Positions 7,723-15,204 of a stretch of 64,000 nucleotides of DNA are shown piece by piece (position 1 is the first letter of the stretch; each line of letters opens with the position of its first letter). Made by a program: the position numbers and the translations under genes. The notes beneath the pieces are model-generated. The model was not told the origin of the DNA. It did not search any database and worked only from the letters and a program-made list of their open reading frames with translations. Source of the stretch: AC-32 sp963763475 (lineage in GTDB: Bacteria; Actinomycetota; Thermoleophilia; Gaiellales; Gaiellaceae); the NCBI GenBank assembly GCA_963763475.1, contig CAVXOR010000003.1, positions 186,001 through 250,000 of the forward strand, in the 5' to 3' direction.

Positions 7723-9311
7723 TCGTCATTCACCTCGCGGGCGTCGAAGGTTCCCTTCATCAGCTCGATGATGTCTTCCTCGCTCGCCGGCTCGTCGGGC
7801 GCAGGCTCGGCGCCTTCACCACCGTTCTCGCCGACCTCGAACGCGAGCGCGAGGTGGCGGCCCGTGACCTCGTAGAGCGCCTCCGCGAGCAGGGTCGCGT
7901 TCTTCGGCTCCTCCGCGAGCTGCCGGTGGAACGAGGCCTCGCGCGGGAACTCGACCGTGAGCGTGTCGTTGGCGAGGCCCTTCGGGTGCGCCTCGCGCAG
8001 CACCGAGGCGGTGGGGATCGACTTCTCCTCTACCGCCGGCAGGATCGTCCGCTGCCAGGCCTCCTGGAGCTGCTCCAGGTCGAGCGCCGGGCTCGCGCCG
8101 GCCTCCTCGGCGGGAGCTTCGGTGACAGTCACTGTGTCTGTCACTGTGACTGGCACCGGGGCCTGGCCGGAATGGGCACCGCGCTCGAGCTGCTCGAGGC
8201 GGTAGGCAACCGACTCACGCGAGAGATCAGCGGCCGGGCGCGTGACCTTGACCAGCGCGAGCTCGAGCGGCAGGCGAGGGTCACCGCCCTGGCGCATGTC
8301 CTCGACCGCCACCGCGAGCAGGTCGCAGAGCCGCAGCACCGTCGCCTCGCCGACCTGATTCGCCTGCTCCCGCAGCCGCTCGCGCGTCTCCTGGGTCACC
8401 GGCAGCGACTCGGGCACCTCGCCGAGGTGCTGGACGAGCAGCAGGTGGCGCAGGTGCTCGAGCAGGTCGGTCACGAGCCGGCCGAGATCCTGCCCCTGCT
8501 CGGAGAGCTCCTCCACGAAGGTGAGCGCGCCGGCGGTGTCGCGGTCGACGATCAGGTCGCAGAGACGGAAGAGCGCCTCCTCCTCGACCGCGCCGAGGAG
8601 CTGCAGCACCGACTGCACCGTGATCTGCTTCTCGGTCGCGGCGGCGAGCTGGTCGAGCGTCGAGACGGCGTCGCGGTAGGCCCCGCGCGCCGAGCGCGCG
8701 ATCAGCGACAGCGCCGCGTCCGGCGCCTCGATCTCCTCGCCCTCGGCCACGCGCCGCAGTACCTGCACCAGCTCGGGCAGCCGGGGCCGCGAGAAGGCGA
8801 AGGTCTGGCAGCGCGAGCGGACGGTCGGCAGCATCTTCCCGAGGTCGGTCGTGCAGAAGACGAAGACGAGGTGGGGCGGCGGCTCCTCGATCAGCTTCAG
8901 CAGCGCGTTGAAGGCGGCGTCGGTGAGCTGGTGCGCCTCGTCGAGGATGTAGACCTTGTAGCGGCCCTCGACCGGCTGCAGCACGACGCGCTCTCGGATC
9001 TCGCGGATGTCGTCGATCCCTCGCTGAGAGGCCGCATCCATCTCGATCACGTCGAGCGAGGTGCCGTCGGCGATCGCGCGGCAGGCATGGCAAATCTTGT
9101 CCGGCGTCGGGGTCGGCCCCTGCTCGCAGTTCAGCGCCTTGGCGAGGATGCGGGCGAGCGAGGTCTTCCCCGTGCCGCGCGGGCCCGCGAACAGGTAGGC
9201 CTGCCGGATCTGCCCGTGCGCGATCGCGTTCTTCAGCGTCCGGGTCACCGCTTCCTGGCCGACGACCTCGTCGAAGTCCTGTGGGCGGTACTTCCGGTAG
9301 AGGGCGGCCAC
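7719..9311 (-). CDS. dnaX: DNA polymerase III subunit gamma/tau
   Basis: 530 residues. Clamp-loader ATPase with Walker A GPRGTGKTS (about residue 45), Walker B VYILDEAH near residue 120, and sensor 1 VFCTTD. The zinc module reads CEQGPTPTPDKICHAC, with three of the four usual Cys, so one ligand is missing or replaced. Domain III runs to about residue 370; the remaining tail is Pro/Glu-rich with a tau-like C-terminal region. I see no obvious slippery A-run for a gamma product. It lies just downstream of the SRP RNA on the same strand. Confidence 0.96.
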   Translation of the reverse strand: MAALYRKYRPQDFDEVVGQEAVTRTLKNAIAHGQIRQAYLFAGPRGTGKTSLARILAKALNCEQGPTPTPDKICHACRAIADGTSLDVIEMDAASQRGIDDIREIRERVVLQPVEGRYKVYILDEAHQLTDAAFNALLKLIEEPPPHLVFVFCTTDLGKMLPTVRSRCQTFAFSRPRLPELVQVLRRVAEGEEIEAPDAALSLIARSARGAYRDAVSTLDQLAAATEKQITVQSVLQLLGAVEEEALFRLCDLIVDRDTAGALTFVEELSEQGQDLGRLVTDLLEHLRHLLLVQHLGEVPESLPVTQETRERLREQANQVGEATVLRLCDLLAVAVEDMRQGGDPRLPLELALVKVTRPAADLSRESVAYRLEQLERGAHSGQAPVPVTVTDTVTVTEAPAEEAGASPALDLEQLQEAWQRTILPAVEEKSIPTASVLREAHPKGLANDTLTVEFPREASFHRQLAEEPKNATLLAEALYEVTGRHLALAFEVGENGGEGAEPAPDEPASEEDIIELMKGTFDAREVNDE

Positions 9312-9323
9312 GCGACGACTCTA

Positions 9324-9438
9324 CCGAACCTCAGGCCGGGCACACCGCGCGCCTGAGAGGCATTACTTAGCGCTGCTTCCTTCCGGATCTGACGCGGTTC
9401 GCAAGCTCCCACCGCACGGGGCCCGGCCCGAGGGTCGG
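9324..9438 (-). ncRNA. ffs: Small bacterial signal recognition particle RNA (4.5S-type)
   Basis: The conserved apical core GGTGGGAGCTTGCGAACC ... GGAAGGAAGCAGC is present on the minus strand (about 9370-9415). The flanks pair in a long stem: CCTCGGGCCGGGC near 9433 with GCCCGGCCTGAGG near 9329, extendable with one mismatch to 9438/9324. This gives an RNA of about 115 nt. Ends are inferred from pairing. Position directly upstream of dnaX is common in actinobacteria. Confidence 0.88.
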
Positions 9439-9755
9439 AAGGCTAGCAGCGGCGATTCTCAACCCCGGTGAGGGGAGGCGCCGGAACGCTCTACCCCCAT
9501 AGCCGGAGACGCTGGGCAGAGCCGCAGTTGCCTGGGCGCCTAGGCCCCGGCTCATTCAAAGGGATGGTCAGCACCGCAGCACCGACCACCCCGGCATAGT
9601 CAAGGCCGCAATCGCTTAGGTCGCGCCCCGCGAACGTGGGGACGCGGCACGACTTTGGCTTAGCGCGGTAGCTCGAAGCAGTCTTCGGCCGGCGACCTCG
9701 CCGGCGGCCGAGGCGAACGCCCAGGCGCTGCGCAAACCGTGACGCCTGAATACTT
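9439..9755. other. Intergenic stretch, no gene seen
   Basis: About 317 bp between the SRP RNA and the small gene ending at 9756. Open frames here are short, lack ribosome sites and do not resemble proteins. The SRP RNA promoter is expected near its left part, but I cannot point to clear -35/-10 boxes. Confidence 0.4.
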
Positions 9756-10013
9756 TCAGTCTCCCTCCTTCGCCAGGTACTCCGCGACGGCCAACATCGC
9801 CGTCTCGGCGGTCGCCTGGGCGGCTGCGAGGGAGAACTTGAGCACGGCTTCGTCCAGCGCCCCCACCGCGAACACGTCACCAACACCGAGCGGCGTGTCC
9901 AACATGTTCTCGTAGAGCTTGGAGGCGCGATTGGCCGTGCGGTCCGCCAACCGCACATAGCTCTCGCGTAACTCGTTGTAGAGCGCGGCCGTCTTGTCAG
10001 CCGAACCCTCCAT
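9756..10013 (-). CDS. Small hypothetical helical protein (85 aa)
   Basis: The ATG at 10013 has a strong AGGAGG ribosome site 7 bp upstream. The product is predicted helical (ELRESYVRLADRTANRASKL, then an Ala-rich segment FSLAAAQATAETAMLAVAEY), acidic at the C-terminus and without Cys. No family recognised. It is leftward, as is the next small gene at 10124, and both have strong ribosome sites and lower GC than neighbours. They could be recent arrivals near the tRNA-Val integration site. Confidence 0.6.
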   Translation of the reverse strand: MEGSADKTAALYNELRESYVRLADRTANRASKLYENMLDTPLGVGDVFAVGALDEAVLKFSLAAAQATAETAMLAVAEYLAKEGD

Positions 10014-10123
10014 GACAGTCCTCCTTATCGTTTGCGCCGCTAGTGGGGAGCGTTACCGTCTTAGGCCACGCCACCCGCTGAAAAAGCGCTGCTCCTAAAG
10101 GGCGACTGAGCTCTACTCGGCGC

Positions 10124-10396
10124 CTAGTCGCTGCGCCCGCCGTCACGGGCCGACTCATACCGCGCTAGTCGTTGCTGAAGATCCATCACGCGGTCAATGC
10201 GATCAATGAGCCACTCGTCTTTGAACTTCCGTGCTTCCAGCTTGTGCACGAGCACTGCTGTGTAGCTCTCCAGCTGCTCCTTCGTTCGGATCCGTCCTTC
10301 GATGCGATTCATCAACGGGACATGCAGATACTTGGACTCCTCGAGGCTCTGCATGAGTTGCTCCGTCAGCTGATCCTGCACAACGGTCGCGTCCAT
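10124..10396 (-). CDS. Small hypothetical charged protein (90 aa)
   Basis: I choose the ATG at 10396 (MDATVVQDQLTEQL) because GGAGG sits 8 bp upstream; the longer frame adds 24 unlikely residues. The protein is strongly charged and helical (RIRTKEQLESYTAVLVHKLE, WLIDRIDRVMDLQQRLARYE), consistent with a coiled coil. No recognised domain. It ends about 225 bp from tRNA-Val, reading away from it. Confidence 0.6.
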   Translation of the reverse strand: MDATVVQDQLTEQLMQSLEESKYLHVPLMNRIEGRIRTKEQLESYTAVLVHKLEARKFKDEWLIDRIDRVMDLQQRLARYESARDGGRSD

Positions 10397-10621
10397 AGTG
10401 GCGGCCTCCGAGTTTGTTTCCGGGAAGCTGAGGTTCTTCCCTCTCCCTCCCGGCGCCACACACGGCACGCGTGCTCAGGCGTCGCGCCGCTTCGCTCAAG
10501 CAGACATTCAGCAGCAAGAACGAGAACTAGTCCTCGCGCTCGCTCTTGCTACGAAAGGCGCTACCAAGCGCCAGTTCCACGGCTTGCTGAGAGCAAGGAA
10601 GCCGCTACGCTAGGCCCTCCC

Positions 10622-10693
10622 GGGCGCGTAGCTCAGCGGGAGAGCGCCCGCTTCACACGCGGGAGGTCGCTGGTTCGATCCCAGCCGCGCCCA
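10622..10693 (+). tRNA. tRNA-Val (anticodon CAC)
   Basis: The acceptor stem GGGCGCG/CGCGCCC is intact, anticodon loop TTCACAC and T arm GGTTCGATCCC are present. No CCA is encoded. Its last 21 bases lie within a repeat copied at 12623-12645, making it the integration site of element A. Confidence 0.95.
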
Positions 10694-10695
10694 TC
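10673..10695 (+). repeat. Element A attachment repeat, tRNA side
   Basis: GTTCGATCCCAGCCGCGCCC plus ATC: the T arm, acceptor strand and two trailing bases of tRNA-Val. It matches 12623-12645 except at 10684 (G versus A). Confidence 0.8.
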
Positions 10696-10769
10696 ATGAG
10701 CCGCCGGGCTGCGCGAGACACGCATGGTTACGCGGGTCAGGCGTGCCAGGAGTGCCGGAAAGGCACGTG

Positions 10770-10793
10770 CGGTGCCTACCTCGGTGCCTACCT
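10770..10793. promoter_or_regulatory. Candidate integrase arm-type repeats, element A left arm
   Basis: CGGTGCCTACCTC occurs twice head-to-tail, about 75 bp inside the tRNA-side att core. The same CGGTGCCTACC recurs inside the other end at 12569. Paired direct repeats flanking att cores are typical of tyrosine-integrase arm sites. Confidence 0.5.
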
Positions 10794-10830
10794 CGAGATT
10801 TGCCAGGGCTGCTAACGCCCGGCACCTGAA

Positions 10831-10869
10831 CTAGCCGAGCCGGCGCAGCTCATCCTGCAGCTCCTTGAC
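10831..10869 (-). pseudogene. 3' tip of a third sigma-like gene copy
   Basis: Minus-strand codons give VKELQDELRRLG and stop, matching the last residues of the copies ending at 11599 and 47107 (VELQDELRRLG / VELQDELRQLG). Only about 12 codons remain. It lies 140 bp from tRNA-Val in the same orientation as the larger copy, suggesting successive insertions or a partial duplication. Confidence 0.6.
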
Positions 10870-10961
10870 AATTCCTGTGTTCCTGTGAAGCTTCCACCGT
10901 AGGCAGGCGAAACCGGTGGCCACGCCCTTGGCTGCAACTCGGGGGGAGAAAGAGGTTCCCG

Positions 10962-11462
10962 ATGCGCCGATTGCTCGTGTTGCTGAGTTTCGCTGTCCTG
11001 CCACTCGCGTTTGTGGCAACGGCAAGCGCGAATGCGCCTGTCAACTTCACAACGACACTCACGGTGGATACGCCCGGCTTCAATTTCTCCTGCGTGCCGT
11101 ACGGTTACAGCTTCGACACGCTCGCCACGTTCACCGTCACGCGGCACTTCATCCAGTTCTATGACGGCCCGACGTTGGTGAAGGAGATCCGCCATATCGA
11201 CTTCACCGGCACGCTCTACCGTTCAGACGACCTCTCGAAGACAATCCCGTACGCCGGAAAATGGACGCGGACGATGGATGTGGCGGCGAACACCGTCTCC
11301 AACACCGGCCTGTTCCGCTACAGCCATCCGGACGGGAGCGGGATGGTCGCGCTCGACGCGGGGAGAACCGTGCAGGACGGGACGACCTTCGACACCCTGT
11401 CCGATACGGGGCCCACGCAGATCGAGTGGCAGATGGGAGTCTGCGCCTACCTCGCGGGCTGA
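10962..11462 (+). CDS. Secreted hypothetical protein (166 aa) in element A
   Basis: The ATG at 10962 is preceded by an AGAGG-like site. A signal peptide (MRRLLVLLSFAVLPLAFVATASA) precedes a beta-rich domain with two Cys (SCVPYGYSFDT and WQMGVCAYLAG), probably exported. I do not recognise the family. It is the rightward cargo gene of element A and is followed by a perfect hairpin terminator. It looks intact although the element is decayed, so it may have been retained by selection. Confidence 0.7.
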   Translation: MRRLLVLLSFAVLPLAFVATASANAPVNFTTTLTVDTPGFNFSCVPYGYSFDTLATFTVTRHFIQFYDGPTLVKEIRHIDFTGTLYRSDDLSKTIPYAGKWTRTMDVAANTVSNTGLFRYSHPDGSGMVALDAGRTVQDGTTFDTLSDTGPTQIEWQMGVCAYLAG

Positions 11463-11505
11463 GTAGCCTCGCAGCCGGACCTTCGTAGGATCGATCGAGG
11501 TGAGG

Positions 11506-11529
11506 GGAGGGCGGCCCCAGCCGCCCTCC
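11506..11529 (+). terminator. Hairpin terminator after secreted protein gene
   Basis: A 10-bp perfect stem GGAGGGCGGC / GCCGCCCTCC with a four-base loop, 44 bp past the stop. No T-run. Confidence 0.6.
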
Positions 11530-11598
11530 CGCCCTCATGACGAATGCACATCAAAGTCTCTATCGGAGGGGCGAGACCTCGCCACATGAGGTCGCCCC

Positions 11599-12019
11599 CT
11601 AACCGAGCCGGCGAAGCTCATCCTGCAGCTCGACCAGGGCTTCGGAGACCCAGCGTGTCGGCATCCCGATCTCTCTGGCGATTTCGCGCTCCGAGTAGCC
11701 GGCCGAGATCGGGAGTCCAACCGTCCGTAGGAGCGCCTGGCCCCGTTCCGAGAGCCCCGTCCAGGAGATCAGGATTGTCGCCGTCGTCGAGTGAGACGAG
11801 CTCGGGTCGTGGACGTTCGTAGATGCGATCGCGGAAGACCCATTTCGTGCGGTAGCGGCTTCGGTGGTAGTCGGCGATGGCGCGGTTACTGCAGGAGAAG
11901 AGGAAGGTGGCGAAGCTGCCTCGACCGGGATCGAATTTCTCGGAGAGCTTCCAGGCGAACTCGAGCAGGTAGGTGAGCAGGTCGTCTCGTTCGTCGGGCC
12001 TGAGCTCGACTACGACGCG
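11599..12019 (-). pseudogene. 5'-truncated sigma-70-like factor, region 2 and region 4 in different frames
   Basis: On the minus strand the first part encodes sigma region 2 (DDLLTYLLEFAWKLSEKFDP, FATFLFSCSNRAIADYH) and runs on to VSLDDGDN near 11777. After that, the HTH part (ILISWTGLSERGQALLRTVG, AGYSEREIAREIGMPTRWVS, ELQDELRRLG) is in the next frame and stops at 11599. The first frame stops separately at 11618. The 5' end is lost: a stop lies five codons above the first homologous residues and a terminator follows. It is a diverged homolog of the gene at 46633-47107 and has the same frame break at the same position. Confidence 0.75.
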
Positions 12020-12040
12020 CTACTCGCGAAGAAAATGGAG

Positions 12041-12066
12041 AAGGCCCGCCGCAGGGGGCGGGCCTT
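12041..12066 (-). terminator. Hairpin terminator for the leftward secreted-protein gene
   Basis: A 10-bp stem AAGGCCCGCC / GGCGGGCCTT, 33 bp past the stop at 12099, followed on the minus strand by a T-containing tail (CTCCATTTTCTTC). Confidence 0.75.
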
Positions 12067-12098
12067 CCTCATCGACACGCGCCTGGAAGGAGCGCGTG

Positions 12099-12455
12099 TT
12101 ACTTGATTGTCAGCTTGAGGTGGTTGTCGTCAGCTGCCTGCTTGACCATCGTGATCTTGTAGACGCCCCTCGCCCTGAGCTTCAGTGTCGCGCCGACGTT
12201 CTCGTGCTTCGTTCCGCCCGGGCCTTTGATGATCAATGCGGCCTCGTCGAGGTTGAGGAGAGCCACCGGCCCGGTTCGAGTGACCGTCTTGGCGTACTTG
12301 CGGTGATTCGGCCCTCCGGCGACGTAGAACCAGTGGCATCCCGGGTCCTTCATCGCGACGGTGAGCTTCGTCGCACCTGTTGCGCCGGTCGGCCCGGCTG
12401 CGGCGGATGCCGCGAGCGCCAATCCCGCGATTCCGGTGAGGATGAGTGTGCGCAT
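12099..12455 (-). CDS. Secreted hypothetical protein (118 aa) in element A
   Basis: The ATG at 12455 has GGAGGG 8 bp upstream; a longer start is less likely. A signal peptide (MRTLILTGIAGLALAASAAA) precedes a beta-rich domain with KLTVAMKDPGCHWFYVAGG and a C-terminal LKLTIK. This is reminiscent of small cupredoxin-like exported proteins, but no complete copper site is visible. It has its own terminator and lies beside the distal attachment repeat as apparent cargo. Confidence 0.65.
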   Translation of the reverse strand: MRTLILTGIAGLALAASAAAGPTGATGATKLTVAMKDPGCHWFYVAGGPNHRKYAKTVTRTGPVALLNLDEAALIIKGPGGTKHENVGATLKLRARGVYKITMVKQAADDNHLKLTIK

Positions 12456-12568
12456 ATGGATTCCCTCCAGCGTGTCGATGGTGTTTCGCTCATCAGACAC
12501 GCTCATATCGCGCCGCGACTCCGCGCAGACGCGGATAACTGCTCGGAGAACTACGTATTAGGCTCGCA

Positions 12569-12590
12569 CGGTGCCTACCCCCGTGCCACC
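12569..12590. promoter_or_regulatory. Candidate integrase arm-type repeats, element A right arm
   Basis: CGGTGCCTACC at 12569, followed by a degenerate CCGTGCCACC, about 35-50 bp inside the distal att core. It matches the paired repeats at 10770-10793. Confidence 0.45.
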
Positions 12591-12622
12591 TCAGCGCCTA
12601 GAACCTATCGATTAGCAGGGGT

Positions 12623-12645
12623 GTTCGATCCCAACCGCGCCCATC
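12623..12645 (+). repeat. Element A attachment repeat, distal side
   Basis: 22 of 23 bases match the tRNA-Val 3' end, with no tRNA around it. This is the displaced end of the original gene expected after site-specific integration. The flanking metabolic genes resume at 12650. Confidence 0.8.
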
Positions 12646-12649
12646 GGTG

Positions 12650-13357
12650 TCACGGAGCCGGCCGCGCCGCCACCTCGTGCACCTTGTCGGCCGCGCCCGC
12701 GGTGATCGGGTCGCCGTGGCCGACGCCGACGATCTCCGCCTCGAGCGCCGCCATCCGGGCGAGTGACTGCAGGTGCTGCTCCCAGTTGAGGTTGAACGCC
12801 GTCCAGCCGGGGCAGAGCTCGGGCCACGTCGCGACGGCGTCACCCGCGATCAGGAACCGGCGCTCGGGCCAGTGGAAGGCCAGATGGCCCGGGGAGTGAC
12901 CCCTCGCGTGCAGCACTTGCAGCGGCCCGAACGCGTCGCCTTCGTCCAGCAGCTCGTCGACCGGCACCGGCACGTGCTTCGGCCGGCCGAGGTAGAGGCC
13001 GAGCTGGAAGGGGAACAGGCGCAGCGACTGCTTCGGCAGCAGACGGACCGGCTGCGCGCGCCGGTCGCCGGACACGATGTCCGCCTCCCACTCGTGGGCG
13101 TACACGGTCGCTCCGCTGGCCCGCTTCAACGCGGCGAGCCCGCCCAGGTGCGAGCGGTGCCCATGCGTGATCGCGATCCGCTTCAGGTCGGTCACCTTGC
13201 GACCCAGCCGGGAGATCGCGTCGAGCACGAGCCGCGCGTCGTCCTCGAACAGCGTGTCGACGAGCGACAGCTCGTCGCCGTTCTCGATCAGGAACGCATG
13301 GACATGGCCGCCCTTGCCGTGGCCGAGGCTGTGAATCCCCGGCGCCAGCTCCGTCAC
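12650..13357 (-). CDS. Metallo-beta-lactamase-fold hydrolase
   Basis: 235 residues from the GTG at 13357, overlapping the peroxidase stop by 4 bp. MBL-fold features: LVDTLFEDDARL, the metal motif ITHGHRSHLGG near residue 70, and later HARGHSPGHLAF and LIAGDAV. The usual HxHxDH reads HGHRSH, so the Asp that binds the second metal is Ser; the enzyme may be mono-metal or altered. Substrate unknown. Coupling with an animal-type heme peroxidase suggests a lipid-peroxide or oxidised-lipid role, which is inference. Confidence 0.85.
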   Translation of the reverse strand: MTELAPGIHSLGHGKGGHVHAFLIENGDELSLVDTLFEDDARLVLDAISRLGRKVTDLKRIAITHGHRSHLGGLAALKRASGATVYAHEWEADIVSGDRRAQPVRLLPKQSLRLFPFQLGLYLGRPKHVPVPVDELLDEGDAFGPLQVLHARGHSPGHLAFHWPERRFLIAGDAVATWPELCPGWTAFNLNWEQHLQSLARMAALEAEIVGVGHGDPITAGAADKVHEVAARPAP

Positions 13358-15123
13358 GGTGTCGCTTCCCCGGCGCGGCGCCAGGGGGCGAACGGGTTCG
13401 CGACGCCGTCCAGCGCGGGCTCGAGCTCGGGGAAGTGCCGTAGTAAGAGCGTGCGCATCGAGTTGCTCTCCACCCACTCGATGCCCTCGGCCGTGTAGAC
13501 CTCCGGCCGGTAGTCGCGCGTGAAGAAGCGGTCTGCCTCGAGTCGGCGCGACGCCATCAGGATGAAGATGCGGAAGGCCGTGTCGCTGAAGCCGAAGCCC
13601 TTCGGCTTGCGCTCGGCGTACATGCCCACCATCGTGTCGACCTCTTCGGGGTCGCTGTAGACGCGGCGCAGGTCCTCCGCGTGCTCGGGCGTGTCGGCCA
13701 TCGCCTCGAAGGTGTCGAACGACTTCAGGTGCAGCAGTCGGCGGAACTCGTTGTAGCGCGGCACGCCTCGCTCGCGGACACGCATGACGTCGATCGAGGC
13801 GAGGTCGACCCGGGTGCCGTCGGCGCGCTGGAAGTCCTGCAAAAGGCGCGGGAAGTTGTGCAGCGTGATCGCTCCCGGATGCGAGATCCCGAACGAGTAG
13901 AGGAGGTCGGGCGTCGACAGCTCCGCGAACCGGTCGCGCACGTGTTGGACCCCGACCTCGCGCAGCGTCCGTTCCTGCAGGAGCTTGTTGTCGGCCAGGG
14001 ACCGGAAGCTGTAGTCGTCCGGGATCAGCGGGTGCATCCGGTAGACGCACACGAACTCCTCGGTGAGCGAGTACGGAACGCCGTGCAGTGCCGTCGGCGA
14101 GCCCGGGATGCCGCGCACGACCTCGCTCTTCGTGAGCCGGCCGAGCAGCTTGTCGAGCTTCTCGCCCTCGAGGCCCCACCAGTTGGTGCGGAGCGCCTTG
14201 ACGGTGGTCGGGTGGGCGATGATCGCCGGCGTCCAGTCGGTGGTGTGGATCTTCGCCATCAGCGCCGCCACAACGAGCCGCGCCTTGTCGAAGAGCTCCT
14301 CGTCGGAGAGCTCGGGATGTGCGTCGTGCAGGCGGTCGCAGATCGCGTTGTGCTCTCGCATGAAGAGCGAGTGCAGCAGCGCGAGCCCGACCCAGAAGTT
14401 GCCGGCGACGCCGGTGAGGTCGACCTGCGACTCGATCTCCTGCGGAATCAGGCCGAACTCGTCGAGCCGAAGCTTCCCGTGCTCGCCCGTGCGCAGGGCC
14501 TCCGCGAAGCGAGGGTCGCGCCCGTAGATCTGCGAGCCGTCCCACCAGTGCGTGTCGTCGGTGACGAAGGTCGGCGGCCCTTCGGCGCTCGCGCTCGGGT
14601 CGGGGCGGGTGCGGTCGATCCGCATCGGGCGCTCGGGCCACGGGTCGTCGTCGTCCAGCGGCACGACCCACGAGTTCCGCTCGTCGTTCTTGCCGTGACT
14701 GAACCAGTCGTGCACCTCGAACTGGATCCAGGCGCCCGCGAGCAGGTTGAGCGTCGTCGCGGGGATGAACTCCTTGCGCGTGAGCAGCTCGCGGCTGACC
14801 GTCCGCGGGTTCGGCTCGAGCGGATCCTCTTCGCGCACCGTGTGCTCGAGCGGCACGTTGCGACCGAAGCGGCTGCCGAGGCTGCCCATCAGCGGGTCGT
14901 CGAGGTTGTTGTACGTCCCGTCCAGCGTGCGGGCCGTCATGTACCTGGGGTGAGCGTCGACGTCAGGCCGGTCGAGCGGCCCGCGGCCGGTGTCGTAGAG
15001 ATTTTTCTTCCGCAGCACGTTGCGCAGGCCGATCAGGACGAGCAGCGCCAGCGGCAGCGGCAGCTTGTCCCAGCCGATACGTCGGTCGATCGCCTCTGCG
15101 GTGGCGTCGTACAGGCGTGGCAT
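13354..15123 (-). CDS. Animal-type heme peroxidase (cyclooxygenase/linoleate dioxygenase-like)
   Basis: 589 residues. I choose the ATG at 15123 (MPRLYDATAEAIDRR) because GGGGGACC precedes it. An N-terminal hydrophobic helix (LPLALLVLIGLRNVL) suggests membrane association. The peroxidase domain includes WIQFEVHDWFSHG with the candidate distal His, THWWDGSQIYG, LHSLFMREHNAICDRL, and the proximal region ISHPGAITLHNFPRLL. Bacterial members oxygenate fatty acids or act as peroxidases. It is translationally coupled to an MBL-fold gene. Confidence 0.88.
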   Translation of the reverse strand: MPRLYDATAEAIDRRIGWDKLPLPLALLVLIGLRNVLRKKNLYDTGRGPLDRPDVDAHPRYMTARTLDGTYNNLDDPLMGSLGSRFGRNVPLEHTVREEDPLEPNPRTVSRELLTRKEFIPATTLNLLAGAWIQFEVHDWFSHGKNDERNSWVVPLDDDDPWPERPMRIDRTRPDPSASAEGPPTFVTDDTHWWDGSQIYGRDPRFAEALRTGEHGKLRLDEFGLIPQEIESQVDLTGVAGNFWVGLALLHSLFMREHNAICDRLHDAHPELSDEELFDKARLVVAALMAKIHTTDWTPAIIAHPTTVKALRTNWWGLEGEKLDKLLGRLTKSEVVRGIPGSPTALHGVPYSLTEEFVCVYRMHPLIPDDYSFRSLADNKLLQERTLREVGVQHVRDRFAELSTPDLLYSFGISHPGAITLHNFPRLLQDFQRADGTRVDLASIDVMRVRERGVPRYNEFRRLLHLKSFDTFEAMADTPEHAEDLRRVYSDPEEVDTMVGMYAERKPKGFGFSDTAFRIFILMASRRLEADRFFTRDYRPEVYTAEGIEWVESNSMRTLLLRHFPELEPALDGVANPFAPWRRAGEATP

Positions 15124-15204
15124 TGCGGTCCCCCTGAAGGGCTGACGGCGGACCGATGTAAGCACCGGCTCCGGAGCGAGTCAATGGGTCGCTTCGAGAG
15201 CCAT

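Larger units (their letters stand above)
10673..12645. mobile_element. Element A: 1.95-kb degenerate integrated element at tRNA-Val
   Basis: Bounded by a 23-bp direct repeat of the tRNA-Val 3' end (10673-10695 and 12623-12645, one mismatch). Inside are an 11-codon-tip remnant of a sigma gene (10831), a secreted-protein gene (10962-11462), a 5'-truncated copy of the element B sigma-like gene (11599-12019, reading toward the tRNA) and a second secreted-protein gene (12099-12455). No integrase remains, so this is a deletion derivative. Short repeats CGGTGCCTACC flank both att cores on their inner sides. Confidence 0.75.

Noticed and set aside
9491..9958. 155-codon minus-strand frame before the small gene at 9756
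   Set aside because: Ser/Arg-rich shadow overlapping a gene with a strong ribosome site.
10870..10961. Possible riboswitch ahead of the element A secreted-protein gene
   Set aside because: There is a CCACCG/CGGTGG hairpin, but the conserved bases of the cyclic di-GMP or other riboswitches I know are missing.
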